Below, piece by piece: positions 9,312 through 18,339 of a stretch of 64,000 nucleotides of DNA. Origin of the DNA: Actinomyces sp. oral taxon 448 str. F0400 (GTDB lineage Bacteria; Actinomycetota; Actinomycetes; Actinomycetales; Actinomycetaceae). Where the stretch lies: the NCBI RefSeq assembly GCF_000220835.1, contig NZ_GL985606.1, positions 1,747,861 through 1,811,860 of the forward strand, read 5' to 3'. The position numbers and the translations under genes are program-made. The stretch's first letter is position 1; each line of letters begins with the position of its first letter. Below the pieces are notes generated by a model. It made no database searches. It saw only the letters and a list, made by a program, of their open reading frames with translations, and had not been told where the DNA came from.

Positions 9312-10967
9312 ATGATTACGCCCGTCGACGCCACCGCCACACCCGCCTGGATCAAGCTCGCCGAGCTTCATGAGGACCTCCGCCCCGACCTGCGCGCCTG
9401 GTTCGCCGAGGACTCCGGCCGTGCCCGGCGCTACTCCTACGAGCTGGGGGATCTCTTCGTGGACCTGTCGAAGAACTTTCTGACCGATGAGGTGCGCGAC
9501 GCCCTGGCCGAGCTGGCCGAGGAGGTCGACGTGCCCGGTCGCCGTGACGCCATGTTCGCCGGGGAGCACATCAACGTCACGGAGGACCGCGCCGTCCTGC
9601 ATACCGCGCTGCGCCGGCCCGAGGGCGACCGGCTGACGGTCGACGGTCAGGATGTCGTCGCCGACGTCCATGCCACCTTGGGCAGGATTTACGCCTTCGC
9701 CGAGCGCGTGCGCTCCGGGAAGTGGACGGGGGTGAGCGGCAAGCGCATCGAGACGGTTGTCAACATCGGCATTGGCGGTTCGGATCTCGGCCCCGTCATG
9801 GTTTACGAGGCGCTCAGGCCCTATGTTCAGAAGGGGCTGAGCGCCCGGTTCATCTCCAACATCGACCCCGACGACTGCGCCGAGAAGGTGAAGGACCTCG
9901 ACCCGGAGACGACCCTGTTCATCATCGCCTCCAAGACCTTCACCACCCTGGAGACGCTGACCAACGCCCGCATGGCGCGCGACTGGCTCCTCGGCGCACT
10001 CGCCGAGCGCGGCATCGCCACCGAGGGCGCTGTCGCCAGGCACTTCGCGGCCGTATCCACCGCGCTGGACGAGGTCGAGGCCTTCGGCATCGATCCAGCC
10101 AACGCCTTCGGCTTCTGGAACTGGGTGGGCGGCCGCTATTCGGTGGACTCCGCCGTGGGTACCGTGCTCGCCGTGACCATCGGCCCGGAGAACTTCGCCG
10201 ACTTCCTGTCCGGCTTCCACACCGTCGACGAGCACTTCGCCACCAGGGCTCCCGCCCAGAACGTCCCCATGCTCATGGGCCTGCTCAATGTGTGGTACGT
10301 CAACTTCTTCGGGGCCGACTCCCACGCCGTGCTGCCCTACGCCCAGTACCTGCATCGCTTCCCGGCCTACCTTCAGCAGCTGACAATGGAGTCCAACGGC
10401 AAGTCGGTGCGCTGGGACGGGACTCCGGTGACCACGCAGACCGGTGAGATCTTCTGGGGCGAGCCTGGTACGAACGGGCAGCACGCCTTCTACCAGCTCA
10501 TCCACCAGGGCACCCGGCTCATTCCCGCCGACTTCATCGCGGTGGCCGACCCGGCCCATCCGGTCGAGGATTCCGGTGCGGACGTCCACGAGCTGCTCCT
10601 GTCCAACTACCTGGCCCAGACTGCGGCCCTGGCCTTCGGCAAGACCGCCGAGGAGGTGCGGGCCGAGGGGACCCCCGAGGCGATCGTGCCGGCACGCGTC
10701 TTCGCGGGCAACAAGCCGACGACGTCGATTCTCGCTCCGGCCCTGACTCCGGCCGTCGTCGGTCAGCTCATTGCCCTGTACGAGCACATCACCTTCACCG
10801 AGGGGGTCGTGTGGGGCATCGATTCCTTCGATCAGTGGGGCGTGGAGCTCGGTAAGAAGCTGGCTCTGGAGATCGCTCCCGCGGTTCATGGCGATGAGGC
10901 CGCCCTTCAGGCGCAGGATTCCTCGACTCGGCAGCTCATCCGCCGTTACCGGGAGCTGCGGCACTGA
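9312..10967 (+). CDS. pgi: Glucose-6-phosphate isomerase
   Basis: A 551-residue, full-length phosphoglucose isomerase. Signature regions are [29 protein letters not shown] (phosphate binding), [14 protein letters not shown], the catalytic-Glu region [12 protein letters not shown] and, near the C-terminus, [13 protein letters not shown] with the conserved Gln and Lys. It interconverts glucose-6-phosphate and fructose-6-phosphate in glycolysis. It is monocistronic with a leaderless-type promoter. The moeB-like gene starts 23 bases downstream on its own ribosome binding site. Confidence 0.95.
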   Translation: MITPVDATATPAWIKLAELHEDLRPDLRAWFAEDSGRARRYSYELGDLFVDLSKNFLTDEVRDALAELAEEVDVPGRRDAMFAGEHINVTEDRAVLHTALRRPEGDRLTVDGQDVVADVHATLGRIYAFAERVRSGKWTGVSGKRIETVVNIGIGGSDLGPVMVYEALRPYVQKGLSARFISNIDPDDCAEKVKDLDPETTLFIIASKTFTTLETLTNARMARDWLLGALAERGIATEGAVARHFAAVSTALDEVEAFGIDPANAFGFWNWVGGRYSVDSAVGTVLAVTIGPENFADFLSGFHTVDEHFATRAPAQNVPMLMGLLNVWYVNFFGADSHAVLPYAQYLHRFPAYLQQLTMESNGKSVRWDGTPVTTQTGEIFWGEPGTNGQHAFYQLIHQGTRLIPADFIAVADPAHPVEDSGADVHELLLSNYLAQTAALAFGKTAEEVRAEGTPEAIVPARVFAGNKPTTSILAPALTPAVVGQLIALYEHITFTEGVVWGIDSFDQWGVELGKKLALEIAPAVHGDEAALQAQDSSTRQLIRRYRELRH

Positions 10968-10990
10968 GCGCGGCGGCGGTGGAGGAACCC

Positions 10991-12202
10991 GTGGGCTCGA
11001 GCGGGCCGGCCCCGAGCGGGTCCGTGATCCCCGAGGATCGCTTACGGCCGCTGTCGGCGGCGGACAGGCGCCGCTACTCGCGTAATATCCTCGTTCCCGA
11101 GGTGGGGTTCGTAGGGCAGCAGCGGCTTCGCGCGGCCCGGGTCATGCTCGTGGGGGCGGGGGCCCTCGGGTCCCCGGCGGCCCTCTACCTGGCGGCTGCC
11201 GGCGTCGGGTGTCTAGGCATCGTCGACGACGACGTAGTGGATGTGACCAATCTGCAGCGTCAGGTTCTCCACACGACTCCGGAGGCGGGTCAAGCGAAAG
11301 TCGACTCGGCCCGCCGCGCCGTCGAGGCCCTCAATCCCGATGTCGAGGTGGTCGCGCATCGGGTGGCGCTCACGAGCAAGAACGCGCTGGATGCGCTCGC
11401 CGGGTGGGACGTCGTCATCGACGGAACCGACAACTTCCCGACCCGCTACCTGGTCAACGACGCCTGCGTCATGCTCGGCGTCCCTCTCGTGCACGGGGCG
11501 GTCTTCCGCTCCGACGGGCAGGTGACCGTCTTCGATGCCAGGCGCGGTCCGTGCTACCGGTGCGTGCACCCGATGCCTCCGGAGCCGGGGACCGTGCCCA
11601 CGTGCGCTGAGGGCGGGGTGCTGGGCGTCATGCCGGGGATCATCGGGACCATGCAGGCCACGGAGGCGCTCAAGCTCATCATCGGGGGGGCACGTCCGCT
11701 CGTCGGGAGGATGGTGCTGCTCAACGCCTGGAGCGGCCGGGGCGGGGAACTGCCGGTGGGCAAGAATCCGGCGTGCCCCGTGTGCGGTGATAATCCGAGC
11801 ATCACCGAGCTCATCGACTACGAGGCCTTCTGCGGCACGAGGCCGTCGGGGGCGGAAAGCGAAACCGACAGAGGGGAGAGCACCATGGATGAGATAACCG
11901 CAGCGGATCTGCGCAGGCGCATCGCCGCGGGTCACGATCCGGGGAGCACGTATACGCTGCTGGATGTGCGCGAGCCGAACGAGGTTGAACTCGATGCCAT
12001 CGACGGGTCCCTGAGGATCCCGTTGGGGGAGGTCGTGGACCGGATGGGCGAGCTGGACCCGAGCCGGGAGACAGTGGTGCACTGCGCCGTCGGAGTGCGT
12101 TCGGCGCGCGCGATCGAAGCGCTGACGGCAGCCGGGTACACGGGGACGCTGACGAACCTCGTCGGCGGTATGAGGGCCTGGAACGAGAGCGGGATCACCT
12201 GA
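10991..12202 (+). CDS. MoeB/MoeZ-like adenylyltransferase with C-terminal rhodanese domain
   Basis: An E1-like ThiF/MoeB domain (GAGALGSPAALYLAAAGVG nucleotide loop, DGTDNFPTRYLVND) with zinc-binding pairs CYRC and CPVC is followed by a rhodanese domain whose active-site loop HCAVGVRSA keeps the catalytic Cys. Such proteins adenylate and thiolate the C-terminus of small sulfur carriers (MoaD, CysO or ThiS types). The partner carrier is not in this window. GTG at 10991 is chosen because GGAGGAA lies five bases upstream; the GTG at 10979 is four codons further out and overlaps the ribosome binding site. Length is 403 residues. Confidence 0.86.
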   Translation: MGSSGPAPSGSVIPEDRLRPLSAADRRRYSRNILVPEVGFVGQQRLRAARVMLVGAGALGSPAALYLAAAGVGCLGIVDDDVVDVTNLQRQVLHTTPEAGQAKVDSARRAVEALNPDVEVVAHRVALTSKNALDALAGWDVVIDGTDNFPTRYLVNDACVMLGVPLVHGAVFRSDGQVTVFDARRGPCYRCVHPMPPEPGTVPTCAEGGVLGVMPGIIGTMQATEALKLIIGGARPLVGRMVLLNAWSGRGGELPVGKNPACPVCGDNPSITELIDYEAFCGTRPSGAESETDRGESTMDEITAADLRRRIAAGHDPGSTYTLLDVREPNEVELDAIDGSLRIPLGEVVDRMGELDPSRETVVHCAVGVRSARAIEALTAAGYTGTLTNLVGGMRAWNESGIT

Positions 12203-12286
12203 CCGCGGGACCGGGTGCCCGTCGTTCGGCATAGTCAGCTTCCCTCGGAGCCGGGCGGACCGGCGCGCACCGGAGATGAGAACTGA

Positions 12287-12350
12287 GGGGACCGCGGGGA
12301 ATCGTTGGTGAGCGGCGTCACCGCTGGTTGATTTCGGCTCGGCGGTCCCC
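12287..12350. other. Long inverted repeat between moeB-like gene and tRNA-Pro
   Basis: GGGGACCGC at 12287-12295 pairs perfectly with GCGGTCCCC at 12342-12350. An inner pair, AGCGG (12311) and CCGCT (12321), forms a second stem. There is no T-run, so it could be a factor-independent terminator for the upstream gene or a structured leader. The rest of the 196-base gap shows nothing coding. Confidence 0.4.
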
Positions 12351-12398
12351 ATGAGCTAGGGTTCTATTCGTCTTCGGCGGCGGGCCGCTGCGAGGCGA

Positions 12399-12472
<74 letters not shown>

Positions 12473-12668
12473 CCGCGAGGGCGAGGCTCCCTGATCGGAT
12501 TCCGTCCTCATCTTCATCGTCGGTGCGGGTCCGGATCGCCCACTGGCCCGCATGGAAGCGAATCTCGCTACGGCGGCGCGGTGGATGCCCGCTGCAACCG
12601 TAACTCTCAGAGACATTAAGGCGTTGTGGCATTCGACTCCCTGACGTAATCTTCATGCAGGCTCGACT

Positions 12669-12689
12669 CGGTGAGAGGCTTGCTCACCG
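12669..12689 (+). promoter_or_regulatory. Hairpin in the leader of the methyltransferase gene
   Basis: CGGTGAG (12669-12675) and CTCACCG (12683-12689) form a perfect seven-base-pair stem with a seven-base loop. It lies about 20 bases before the GGAGGTG ribosome binding site of the next gene. It could modulate translation or be chance; nothing else supports a function. Confidence 0.3.
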
Positions 12690-12717
12690 TAGTTCGCACG
12701 CACGACGGAGGTGGGTC

Positions 12718-13512
12718 ATGGGCGAGCTGCAAGGGGTACCCGACACACTGTTCGTTCCGCTGGCGGCGCGAATCCGTGTCTCCAGGCGCTTTCCGGAGTA
12801 CTTCCACGATCAGACCGCGCTATCGCGCGAGGGAAGCATCCCCGGCGATGCCGCCCTGACGGCGTCGGAGTACGGTCGAATCGCCTCCGTCGCGAGGTAC
12901 CGCAGCGTGGATAGGATGACACGCGCGTTCGTCGCTGAACGGGGCAGGTGCCATATCATCAACCTCGGGGCCGGGTTAGAGACCGCGGCTTTCCGACTCG
13001 CGGACCTGGATGCGAAGTTCTACGAGGTCGACCTGCCGGAGGTCATCGCCGCCAGAAGCACCGTCATCCCGCAGGGGCCCAACGAGGTTCTTGTCGGTGG
13101 GGACGTGCTCACGCTCGGCTGGACCTCCTACCTCGACCCGGCGACGCCCAGCTTGTTCGTCGCTCTGGGCCTGCTCCAGTACTTCCACCGGGAGGAGGTC
13201 ATCGGTCTCATCAGTGGCCTGCACGACCGCCTGCCCGGCAGTGAGCTCATCTTCGACGCAACCAGCAGGGCTGGCCTTCGGCGGGCCAACAGGCGCGGAC
13301 GCATGACCAGCGGCACGGCGGCGCCGATGCATTTCTACGTCAATGACGCCGAAGCCCTGGCCCGTGCCTGTGGCGGCGAGCTGGTCGAGCAGCGCCCATT
13401 CCTCGGTGAGGCTCGTACGATCCTCGGCAAGAGGCTGAGGCTAAGCACCCGTCTCGCGCTGACGGTTGCGGATCGTTGCCGACATGCGACCATCATCCAC
13501 CTCACGCTCTGA
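12718..13512 (+). CDS. LCM-type class I SAM-dependent methyltransferase
   Basis: A 264-residue protein of the leucine carboxyl methyltransferase-like (PF04072) group. The SAM-binding motif INLGAGLETAAFRL and the acidic motif YEVDLPEVIAAR are typical, followed by LFVALGLLQYFHREEV (motif IV/post-IV). Actinobacteria carry many paralogues, some acting on small molecules or lipids; the substrate here is unknown. ATG 12718 has GGAGGTG at a good distance, whereas the frame also runs upstream without conserved sequence. It lies just downstream of tRNA-Pro and is not clearly linked to neighbours, so it may be accessory. Confidence 0.78.
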   Translation: MGELQGVPDTLFVPLAARIRVSRRFPEYFHDQTALSREGSIPGDAALTASEYGRIASVARYRSVDRMTRAFVAERGRCHIINLGAGLETAAFRLADLDAKFYEVDLPEVIAARSTVIPQGPNEVLVGGDVLTLGWTSYLDPATPSLFVALGLLQYFHREEVIGLISGLHDRLPGSELIFDATSRAGLRRANRRGRMTSGTAAPMHFYVNDAEALARACGGELVEQRPFLGEARTILGKRLRLSTRLALTVADRCRHATIIHLTL

Positions 13513-13758
13513 TCCCCGAGGATCTCGACCCGCAACTCGCTTGCTGAGCATGTCCGCGTACACCCGCCGCGGGTCGCCCCTGCGCTCCGATCGGGTTCGT
13601 TGCGATTCGCTTCGAGGATCGGACGGATTCGTGCGGGCCATCGCCAGCGGAGGAGATGAGCAGCCCGTAGAATTGGCGGAGCGTCGCATTCCGCGTTCTC
13701 CTCTGCCGCCGCCGATCGCAGTGGGCGGCCATGCGGGGCGGGATGCGCCGCTTCACGG

Positions 13759-13785
13759 TAGAATTTCGTTCTGACAACAGGAGGG
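13759..13785 (+). promoter_or_regulatory. Promoter and ribosome binding site of the dicarboxylate transporter gene
   Basis: TAGAAT at 13759-13764 is a good -10 hexamer. It is followed about 15 bases later by AGGAGG (13780-13785), six bases before the GTG at 13792. This gene therefore has a short leader, unlike its leaderless neighbours. The 279-base stretch upstream to 13513 has no convincing coding frame. Confidence 0.45.
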
Positions 13786-13791
13786 AGCCCC

Positions 13792-15102
13792 GTGATCTGG
13801 TTCCATCTCCTCATCGTTCTCCTCTTCATCGTCATCGGTGCCAGACTCGGCGGTATCGGTATTGGGCTCGCCGGCGCGGCTGGTGTCGTCGTCCTGGCCG
13901 TCACCGGCATTCACGCGGCGATCGATGACGCCCCCTGGGATGTCATCGGCATCATCATGGCGGTCATCTGCACTGTTGCCGCGCTTCAGGTGGCCGGCTC
14001 CATGGACTACCTGGTTCATCTGACCGAGGTGCTGCTGCGCAGGCATCCCAGGCAGATCACCTACCTGGCCCCGTTCGTCACCTTCGTCATGTCGGTTATG
14101 TGCGGCACCGGGCACACCGCCTATTCCGTCATCCCCGTCATCGTCGACGTCGCTAAGGAGCACGGCATTCGCCCCTCGCGGCCGCTGTCCATCGCCGTGG
14201 TCGCATCCCAGGTCGGCGTGGCCGCCTCGCCGATCTCGGCGGCCATGGTCGCCCTGGTCGCCGCTCTCGAACCGCTGCACGTCGGCTACCTCCAATGCCT
14301 GGCCATCGTCATTCCCACAACTTTCATCGGCTGTGCAGCGGGCGCCATCGTCGCCTCCCGTCAGGGCAAGGAGCTGGAGGACGACCCGGTCTATCAGCAG
14401 CGCAGGAGTGACGGCCTCGTCAGACCGAGCGTCGCCGGCTCGGACTCCTATACTCCGCCGCGCAGCGCGGTTCCCAGCCTCCTCATCTTCCTGGGCGCCC
14501 TGCTGCTCGTCGTGGTCTATGCGACGCTGACCTCCGAGGAGGTCGGAGTCATTGCGGATCCTCCCATGAAATCGACACCGGCGATCATGGCGATCATGCT
14601 GACCACGGCCGCCATCATCTGCCTCGTCGCGCGCAAGCCCACGGCGTCGATCGCCGGTCAGGACACCTTCCGCTCCGGCATGACGGCCGCCATCTGCGTC
14701 ATGGGTCTGGCCTGGCTCGGCAACACCTTCGTCAACCACTACAAGGGCACGATCTCGGACGCGCTCTCCGGGCCGCTCCAGGCGGCGCCCTGGCTGGCCG
14801 CCGTGTTCTTCTACTTCGCAGCCCCGCTCATGTTCTCCCACGCCGCCACCACCAAGGCATTCATGCCCCTCATGGTGACTCTGGGACTCCCGTCGGGTGC
14901 GCTGGTCGCCAGCTACCCGGCGGTGGCGAATTACTACCTGCTGCCGAACTACCCGACGACGGTCGCCGCCATGGAGATGGATGACACTGGGTCGACGCGC
15001 GTGGGCGGCAATGTCCTCGCCCATCCCTTCGTCCTGCCCGGCACCGTCTCGATCATCGTGTGCATCGTACTCGGCTTCCTTATGGCGCCTTTCGTCCTTT
15101 GA
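13792..15102 (+). CDS. Anaerobic C4-dicarboxylate transporter, DcuA/DcuB family
   Basis: A 436-residue polytopic membrane protein (about 10-12 helices). The N-terminal GARLGGIGIGLAGAAGV and the central run GTGHTAYSVIPVIVD ... SIAVVASQVGVAASPISAA match DcuA/DcuB closely. These carriers exchange fumarate, malate or aspartate for succinate during anaerobic growth, which fits a succinate-forming fermenter. The GTG start follows AGGAGG. DcuA versus DcuB cannot be decided from sequence alone, and no fumarate reductase or DcuSR genes are nearby. Confidence 0.86.
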   Translation: MIWFHLLIVLLFIVIGARLGGIGIGLAGAAGVVVLAVTGIHAAIDDAPWDVIGIIMAVICTVAALQVAGSMDYLVHLTEVLLRRHPRQITYLAPFVTFVMSVMCGTGHTAYSVIPVIVDVAKEHGIRPSRPLSIAVVASQVGVAASPISAAMVALVAALEPLHVGYLQCLAIVIPTTFIGCAAGAIVASRQGKELEDDPVYQQRRSDGLVRPSVAGSDSYTPPRSAVPSLLIFLGALLLVVVYATLTSEEVGVIADPPMKSTPAIMAIMLTTAAIICLVARKPTASIAGQDTFRSGMTAAICVMGLAWLGNTFVNHYKGTISDALSGPLQAAPWLAAVFFYFAAPLMFSHAATTKAFMPLMVTLGLPSGALVASYPAVANYYLLPNYPTTVAAMEMDDTGSTRVGGNVLAHPFVLPGTVSIIVCIVLGFLMAPFVL

Positions 15103-15142
15103 GGTCCTCGCCTGATCGCACCCGGTCCTGAGCGCGCCGGCG

Positions 15143-15154
15143 TAGGCTCGTGGC
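15143..15154 (+). promoter_or_regulatory. Leaderless promoter of the aldo/keto reductase gene
   Basis: TAGGCT at 15143-15148, six bases, then ATG at 15155. No ribosome binding site. Confidence 0.5.
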
Positions 15155-16006
15155 ATGAGCAAGACTCTGAGCGGATCCGGCGACGACTCGACCTTGCCGG
15201 CGATCGGCCTCGGCACATATCGCCTGCGCGGTCGGCGCGGGGCCGACGCCGTCGTCTCCGCCGTCCGAACCGGTTACCGCCTCATCGACTCGGCCTTCTC
15301 CTACGAGAACGAGGGGAGCGTATCCGATGGCGTGGCGCGCGCGATTGCCGAAGGTCTCGCATCGCGCGCCGAACTCATCGTGACCTCGAAGGTGCCCGGG
15401 CGACACTTCGGATACGAGCAGACGCTAGCGGCTGTGGAGGAGTCGGCCGCCCGCATGCGATCCATCGGGGCGATCGACCTGTACCTTATTCACTGGCCCA
15501 ATCCGGAGCAGAACAAGTACGTGGATACGTGGCGGGCTCTCATCGAAGCGCGCGAACGGGCCCTTGTGCGGCACATCGGGGTGTCGAATTTCCTGCCCGA
15601 GCACATTGACAGGATCGAGGCCGCTACCGGGGTGCTGCCGGCGGTCAACCAGATCGAGAGTCATCCGCGTTTTCCCAATACCGAGCAGATCGCCTACGAT
15701 GCCGAACGCGGTATCACCACCGAAGCGTGGAGCCCGATCGGGCGGGGCTCGGACCTGCTGGCCGACCCGCTCATCGGCGAGGTGGCAGCCGCTCATGGCG
15801 TGACGGCGGCGCAGGCCGTCCTGGCATGGCATATGGCCCGAGGGGTGGTGCCGATTCCGAAGTCGTCCAGTGCGGGGCGTCAGGCGGAGAACCTGGCCGC
15901 CGCCGCCATCATTCTGGACCCCGCCGAGGTCGAGACGATCTCCTCCCTCGGTCGGCCCGACGGCCGTCTCGCGGGCCAGGACCCGGCCGTCTACGAGGAG
16001 ATGTGA
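15155..16006 (+). CDS. Aldo/keto reductase, 2,5-diketo-D-gluconate reductase-like
   Basis: A 283-residue AKR5-like TIM-barrel oxidoreductase. The catalytic tetrad is visible: Asp and Tyr in LIDSAFSYENE, Lys in IVTSKVPG and His in LYLIHWPNP. The NADPH-binding end includes VVPIPKSSSAGRQAENL. Relatives reduce small aldehydes and 2,5-diketogluconate with NADPH. The physiological substrate is unknown. It has a leaderless-type promoter and ends at a strong hairpin before the convergent MDR gene. Confidence 0.87.
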   Translation: MSKTLSGSGDDSTLPAIGLGTYRLRGRRGADAVVSAVRTGYRLIDSAFSYENEGSVSDGVARAIAEGLASRAELIVTSKVPGRHFGYEQTLAAVEESAARMRSIGAIDLYLIHWPNPEQNKYVDTWRALIEARERALVRHIGVSNFLPEHIDRIEAATGVLPAVNQIESHPRFPNTEQIAYDAERGITTEAWSPIGRGSDLLADPLIGEVAAAHGVTAAQAVLAWHMARGVVPIPKSSSAGRQAENLAAAAIILDPAEVETISSLGRPDGRLAGQDPAVYEEM

Positions 16007-16024
16007 CAACGGAAAGGGGGGCGA

Positions 16025-16054
16025 CCCGTGCCGGTGGAATTTCACCGGCACGGG
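16025..16054. terminator. Bidirectional hairpin between convergent genes
   Basis: CCCGTGCCGGTG (16025-16036) and CACCGGCACGGG (16043-16054) are perfect inverted copies of 12 bases around a six-base loop. The hairpin lies 18 bases after the aldo/keto reductase stop and 48 bases past the stop of the opposing MDR gene, so it can serve both. No T-run follows. Confidence 0.72.
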
Positions 16055-16102
16055 CTCCGGGGAGCACCGTGCGGGTAGCGCGGCGTCATGTCACATGCGC
16101 CC

Positions 16103-17053
16103 TCACAGGATGCGCGTTTGGCGGTGGTCGATGATCCTGGCGCCGCATGTGCCTCCTGCGCCGAGCTCGGCGTGCGCGCGGGCGACTCCGTCCGGGCCGT
16201 AGCGTCGTCCGACAACGGGCACGAGGTCGCCTCGGGCGATTCTGCGCGCCAGCCAAGTCAGTTCCTCGCTACCGTGGCCGGCCGCGACCGGCACGCTACG
16301 CACCCCAGTACGCAGCGCGGTCGGAATGGATCCCGGCCAGGCGCCCCCGTCGGTGATGGCGGCTCTGCCGCCCCGTCGGACGGCGGGCAACCATTCCGAC
16401 GGCTTTCCGGCCGCTACGACCAGGGCGTCGTAACGCTGAGAGGCGCGCAGCTCCGACATTTCGGTGCCGCGATGGTCCCAGGCCTCGGCAGCGCCCAGAG
16501 TCAGACAGCTGTGAAGAGCCGCACGACCGGCGACGGCGTCGACTCCGGCCCCGCAGGCTCGGGCCATTTGGATCGCAGCGAGTCCCACCGGGCCACCCGC
16601 CCCCACGACGAGCATCCGCTCGCCGGGTCGGATCCTCACCCCGTCGCGCAGTGCCCTCAGGGCAGTCAGGCCGCCCAGGACCAGGGCGCAGTCCTCGACC
16701 CGGGGCGTGTAACCGTGCGGGAAGAGCCCGCAGCGCGAGGGCTCGACGGCGAGCAGTTCGACCGTCGTTCCTCGGCTGCGCAGCGGCTCGAGGCCGAGGA
16801 CGACGGCGACCCACGTGCCAGGGACGATAGCTTCGGTGCGGCTGTCGACTACCTGCCCGACGGCGTCGAAGCCGGTCTGCTTCGGGAAGAGCCCGTGAGG
16901 AAGCCGGCCGCGTCGGTACATGACATCGATCCGACTCACTGCGCTGGCGAGGGTGCGCACGAGGACCTGTCCCTCACGCAGGCGAGGCGCGGGCTCATCC
17001 TCGACCCGGAGAACCTCGGGTCCGCCACAGCGGTGGTATTGCACGGCCCACAT
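16103..17053 (-). CDS. Zinc-type/quinone oxidoreductase-like MDR family reductase
   Basis: A 316-residue medium-chain dehydrogenase/reductase. It begins MWAVQYHRCGGPEVLRVEDEP, has the GroES-like half with FPKQTGFDAVGQVV, and a Rossmann half with MLVVGAGGPVGLAAIQMARACG. Catalytic-zinc cysteines are not evident, which favours a quinone-oxidoreductase-like NADPH reductase. It follows the HXXEE-type membrane gene with a one-base gap (17054), so the two are co-transcribed and probably share control by the divergent TetR protein. Confidence 0.82.
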   Translation of the reverse strand: MWAVQYHRCGGPEVLRVEDEPAPRLREGQVLVRTLASAVSRIDVMYRRGRLPHGLFPKQTGFDAVGQVVDSRTEAIVPGTWVAVVLGLEPLRSRGTTVELLAVEPSRCGLFPHGYTPRVEDCALVLGGLTALRALRDGVRIRPGERMLVVGAGGPVGLAAIQMARACGAGVDAVAGRAALHSCLTLGAAEAWDHRGTEMSELRASQRYDALVVAAGKPSEWLPAVRRGGRAAITDGGAWPGSIPTALRTGVRSVPVAAGHGSEELTWLARRIARGDLVPVVGRRYGPDGVARAHAELGAGGTCGARIIDHRQTRIL

Positions 17054-17054
17054 T

Positions 17055-17600
17055 TCAGCACTCCTCGTCCCCGGGCCCGCCGAGCACGGCGTCGCTCAGG
17101 GCGTCGTGTGCCCGAAGGAGGATGTCAGCCCCGGCGTGGGCGGCCACGAGCACCGGCAGAGACGCGGCTACGCCGCCGATCGACACTCGGCGGGGCACCG
17201 CCTCCTGGCGAAGAATCCGCCATGCCCAGGCCCCGTAGCCGATGACCAGCGGAGCGGTTACGGCACCGGACACATAGCCTCCACGGATCGCGCACAGCCC
17301 GAGATGGATGAATCCGTGCAGTCCCCAGGCGGCCGTCGCGTTCTGGAACCACGCAGAGCGTCCGCCGCTGCGACGCCCGGCGAGGGAGGCGCCCACCCAG
17401 TGGATGCCGATGAGAGCGACGGCGGCATTGACGTGCGCCTGGCTCCATCCGTTCTTGCGGACCTCATCAGGCAGCGGCACCCACGCGGGCAGCCGGCTGA
17501 AGGCCCATCGGGAGGAGCTGCGGTAGGTGAACAGTTCCTCGCCATCGTTGACGAGATAGCACAGGGCGAGTCCACCGGTCGCCAGATCGATCTTGTTCAT
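17055..17600 (-). CDS. HXXEE-type four-helix membrane protein
   Basis: A 181-residue hydrophobic protein with about four to five membrane helices. The layout resembles the HXXEE domain family: an early acidic pair (DGEELFTY), a helix with GIHWVGASLAG, and FIHLGLCAIRGGYVSGAVTAPLVIGYG, which parallels the family's R-Y-P-G-x-x-T motif. The first His of the name-giving motif is Asn here (LVNDGEE). The function of the family is unknown. GAGGTGG precedes the ATG. It is transcribed away from a TetR gene and is probably its target. Confidence 0.6.
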   Translation of the reverse strand: MNKIDLATGGLALCYLVNDGEELFTYRSSSRWAFSRLPAWVPLPDEVRKNGWSQAHVNAAVALIGIHWVGASLAGRRSGGRSAWFQNATAAWGLHGFIHLGLCAIRGGYVSGAVTAPLVIGYGAWAWRILRQEAVPRRVSIGGVAASLPVLVAAHAGADILLRAHDALSDAVLGGPGDEEC

Positions 17601-17616
17601 GCGACCACCTCATAGT

Positions 17617-17641
17617 TTCGATACTCGAAGTTGCGCAACTT
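17617..17641. promoter_or_regulatory. Double palindromic operator between the HXXEE gene and tetR
   Basis: Two overlapping palindromes occupy the divergent promoter region: TTCGA-TAC-TCGAA (17617-17629) and the perfect 14-mer AAGTTGCGCAACTT (17628-17641). They lie just upstream of the leftward gene's start at 17600 and about 70 bases before the TetR start, the expected place for a self-regulating TetR operator. Confidence 0.65.
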
Positions 17642-17709
17642 ATGGTAGCGGATCGTGGATCCGTTTGGAAGAATGCTCGGCGAGCGACGGAGGCGACCAG
17701 GAGGTGGCG

Positions 17710-18339
17710 GTGGCTGCGAGGGCGGCGGGGCCCGCGAAGACTGCGGGCGGTGAACGGCGCGGCGGACGTCCCCGGGACGTCGGCCTGGACGAGAGAATCC
17801 TCAGGCAGACTTACGCACTCATGGTCTCCAACGGTTATCGGGGGTTGCGCATCGACGAGATTGCCCGCCGCTCGGGCGTGCCGAAGTCGACGATCTACCG
17901 CAGGTGGTCGTCTGTGGCGGAGCTGGCCGTCGACGCCGTCGACACGGCGCTGGGACCGCGCGAGTGCGAATCGAGCCCGGATCCCCTGGCGGATCTGAGT
18001 GCCATCATTATGCGGGCCCATTCCCATGTGGCGGCCTCGCCGATCGCCGACGCTCTGCCCCGACTCGCTCTCGAACTCGCCGGACATCCCGAGGCAGCCG
18101 AGGCCTACCGGGAGCGAGTGATCGCACCGTTGCGCAACGGTGCGATCGACGCCGTGACCCGAGCTGCCGCCGCGGGGCAGTGGCCGGGTCCCGACCCTGA
18201 GACGTCGGTCGACATGATGATCGGCACCATTGCGTACCGACTCAATTACCTCGGTCGCATCACGAGCTTGGAGGAGACCTTCAGGATCGCCGAGGCGGTG
18301 GCGCGTCGGCGCCTTCCGCGGGCGACGCCGGCCTCATGA
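17710..18339 (+). CDS. TetR-family transcriptional repressor
   Basis: A 209-residue TetR regulator. The N-terminal helix-turn-helix spans YALMVSNGYRGLRIDEIARRSGVPKSTIYRRWSS, and the C-terminal half is an all-helical ligand/dimer domain (ADALPRLALELAGHPEAAEAYRERV). GTG 17710 is chosen because AGGAGG ends five bases before it; the open frame continues upstream through the operator region, which is unlikely to be coding. It is divergent from the HXXEE/MDR pair and probably represses both directions. The inducer is unknown. Confidence 0.85.
   Translation: MAARAAGPAKTAGGERRGGRPRDVGLDERILRQTYALMVSNGYRGLRIDEIARRSGVPKSTIYRRWSSVAELAVDAVDTALGPRECESSPDPLADLSAIIMRAHSHVAASPIADALPRLALELAGHPEAAEAYRERVIAPLRNGAIDAVTRAAAAGQWPGPDPETSVDMMIGTIAYRLNYLGRITSLEETFRIAEAVARRRLPRATPAS

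Noticed and set aside
13753-15216. A long His/Asp/Gly-rich minus-strand frame opposite the dicarboxylate transporter.
   Set aside because: Composition is the typical reverse-frame artefact of a membrane protein gene in GC-rich DNA; no motif or start signal.
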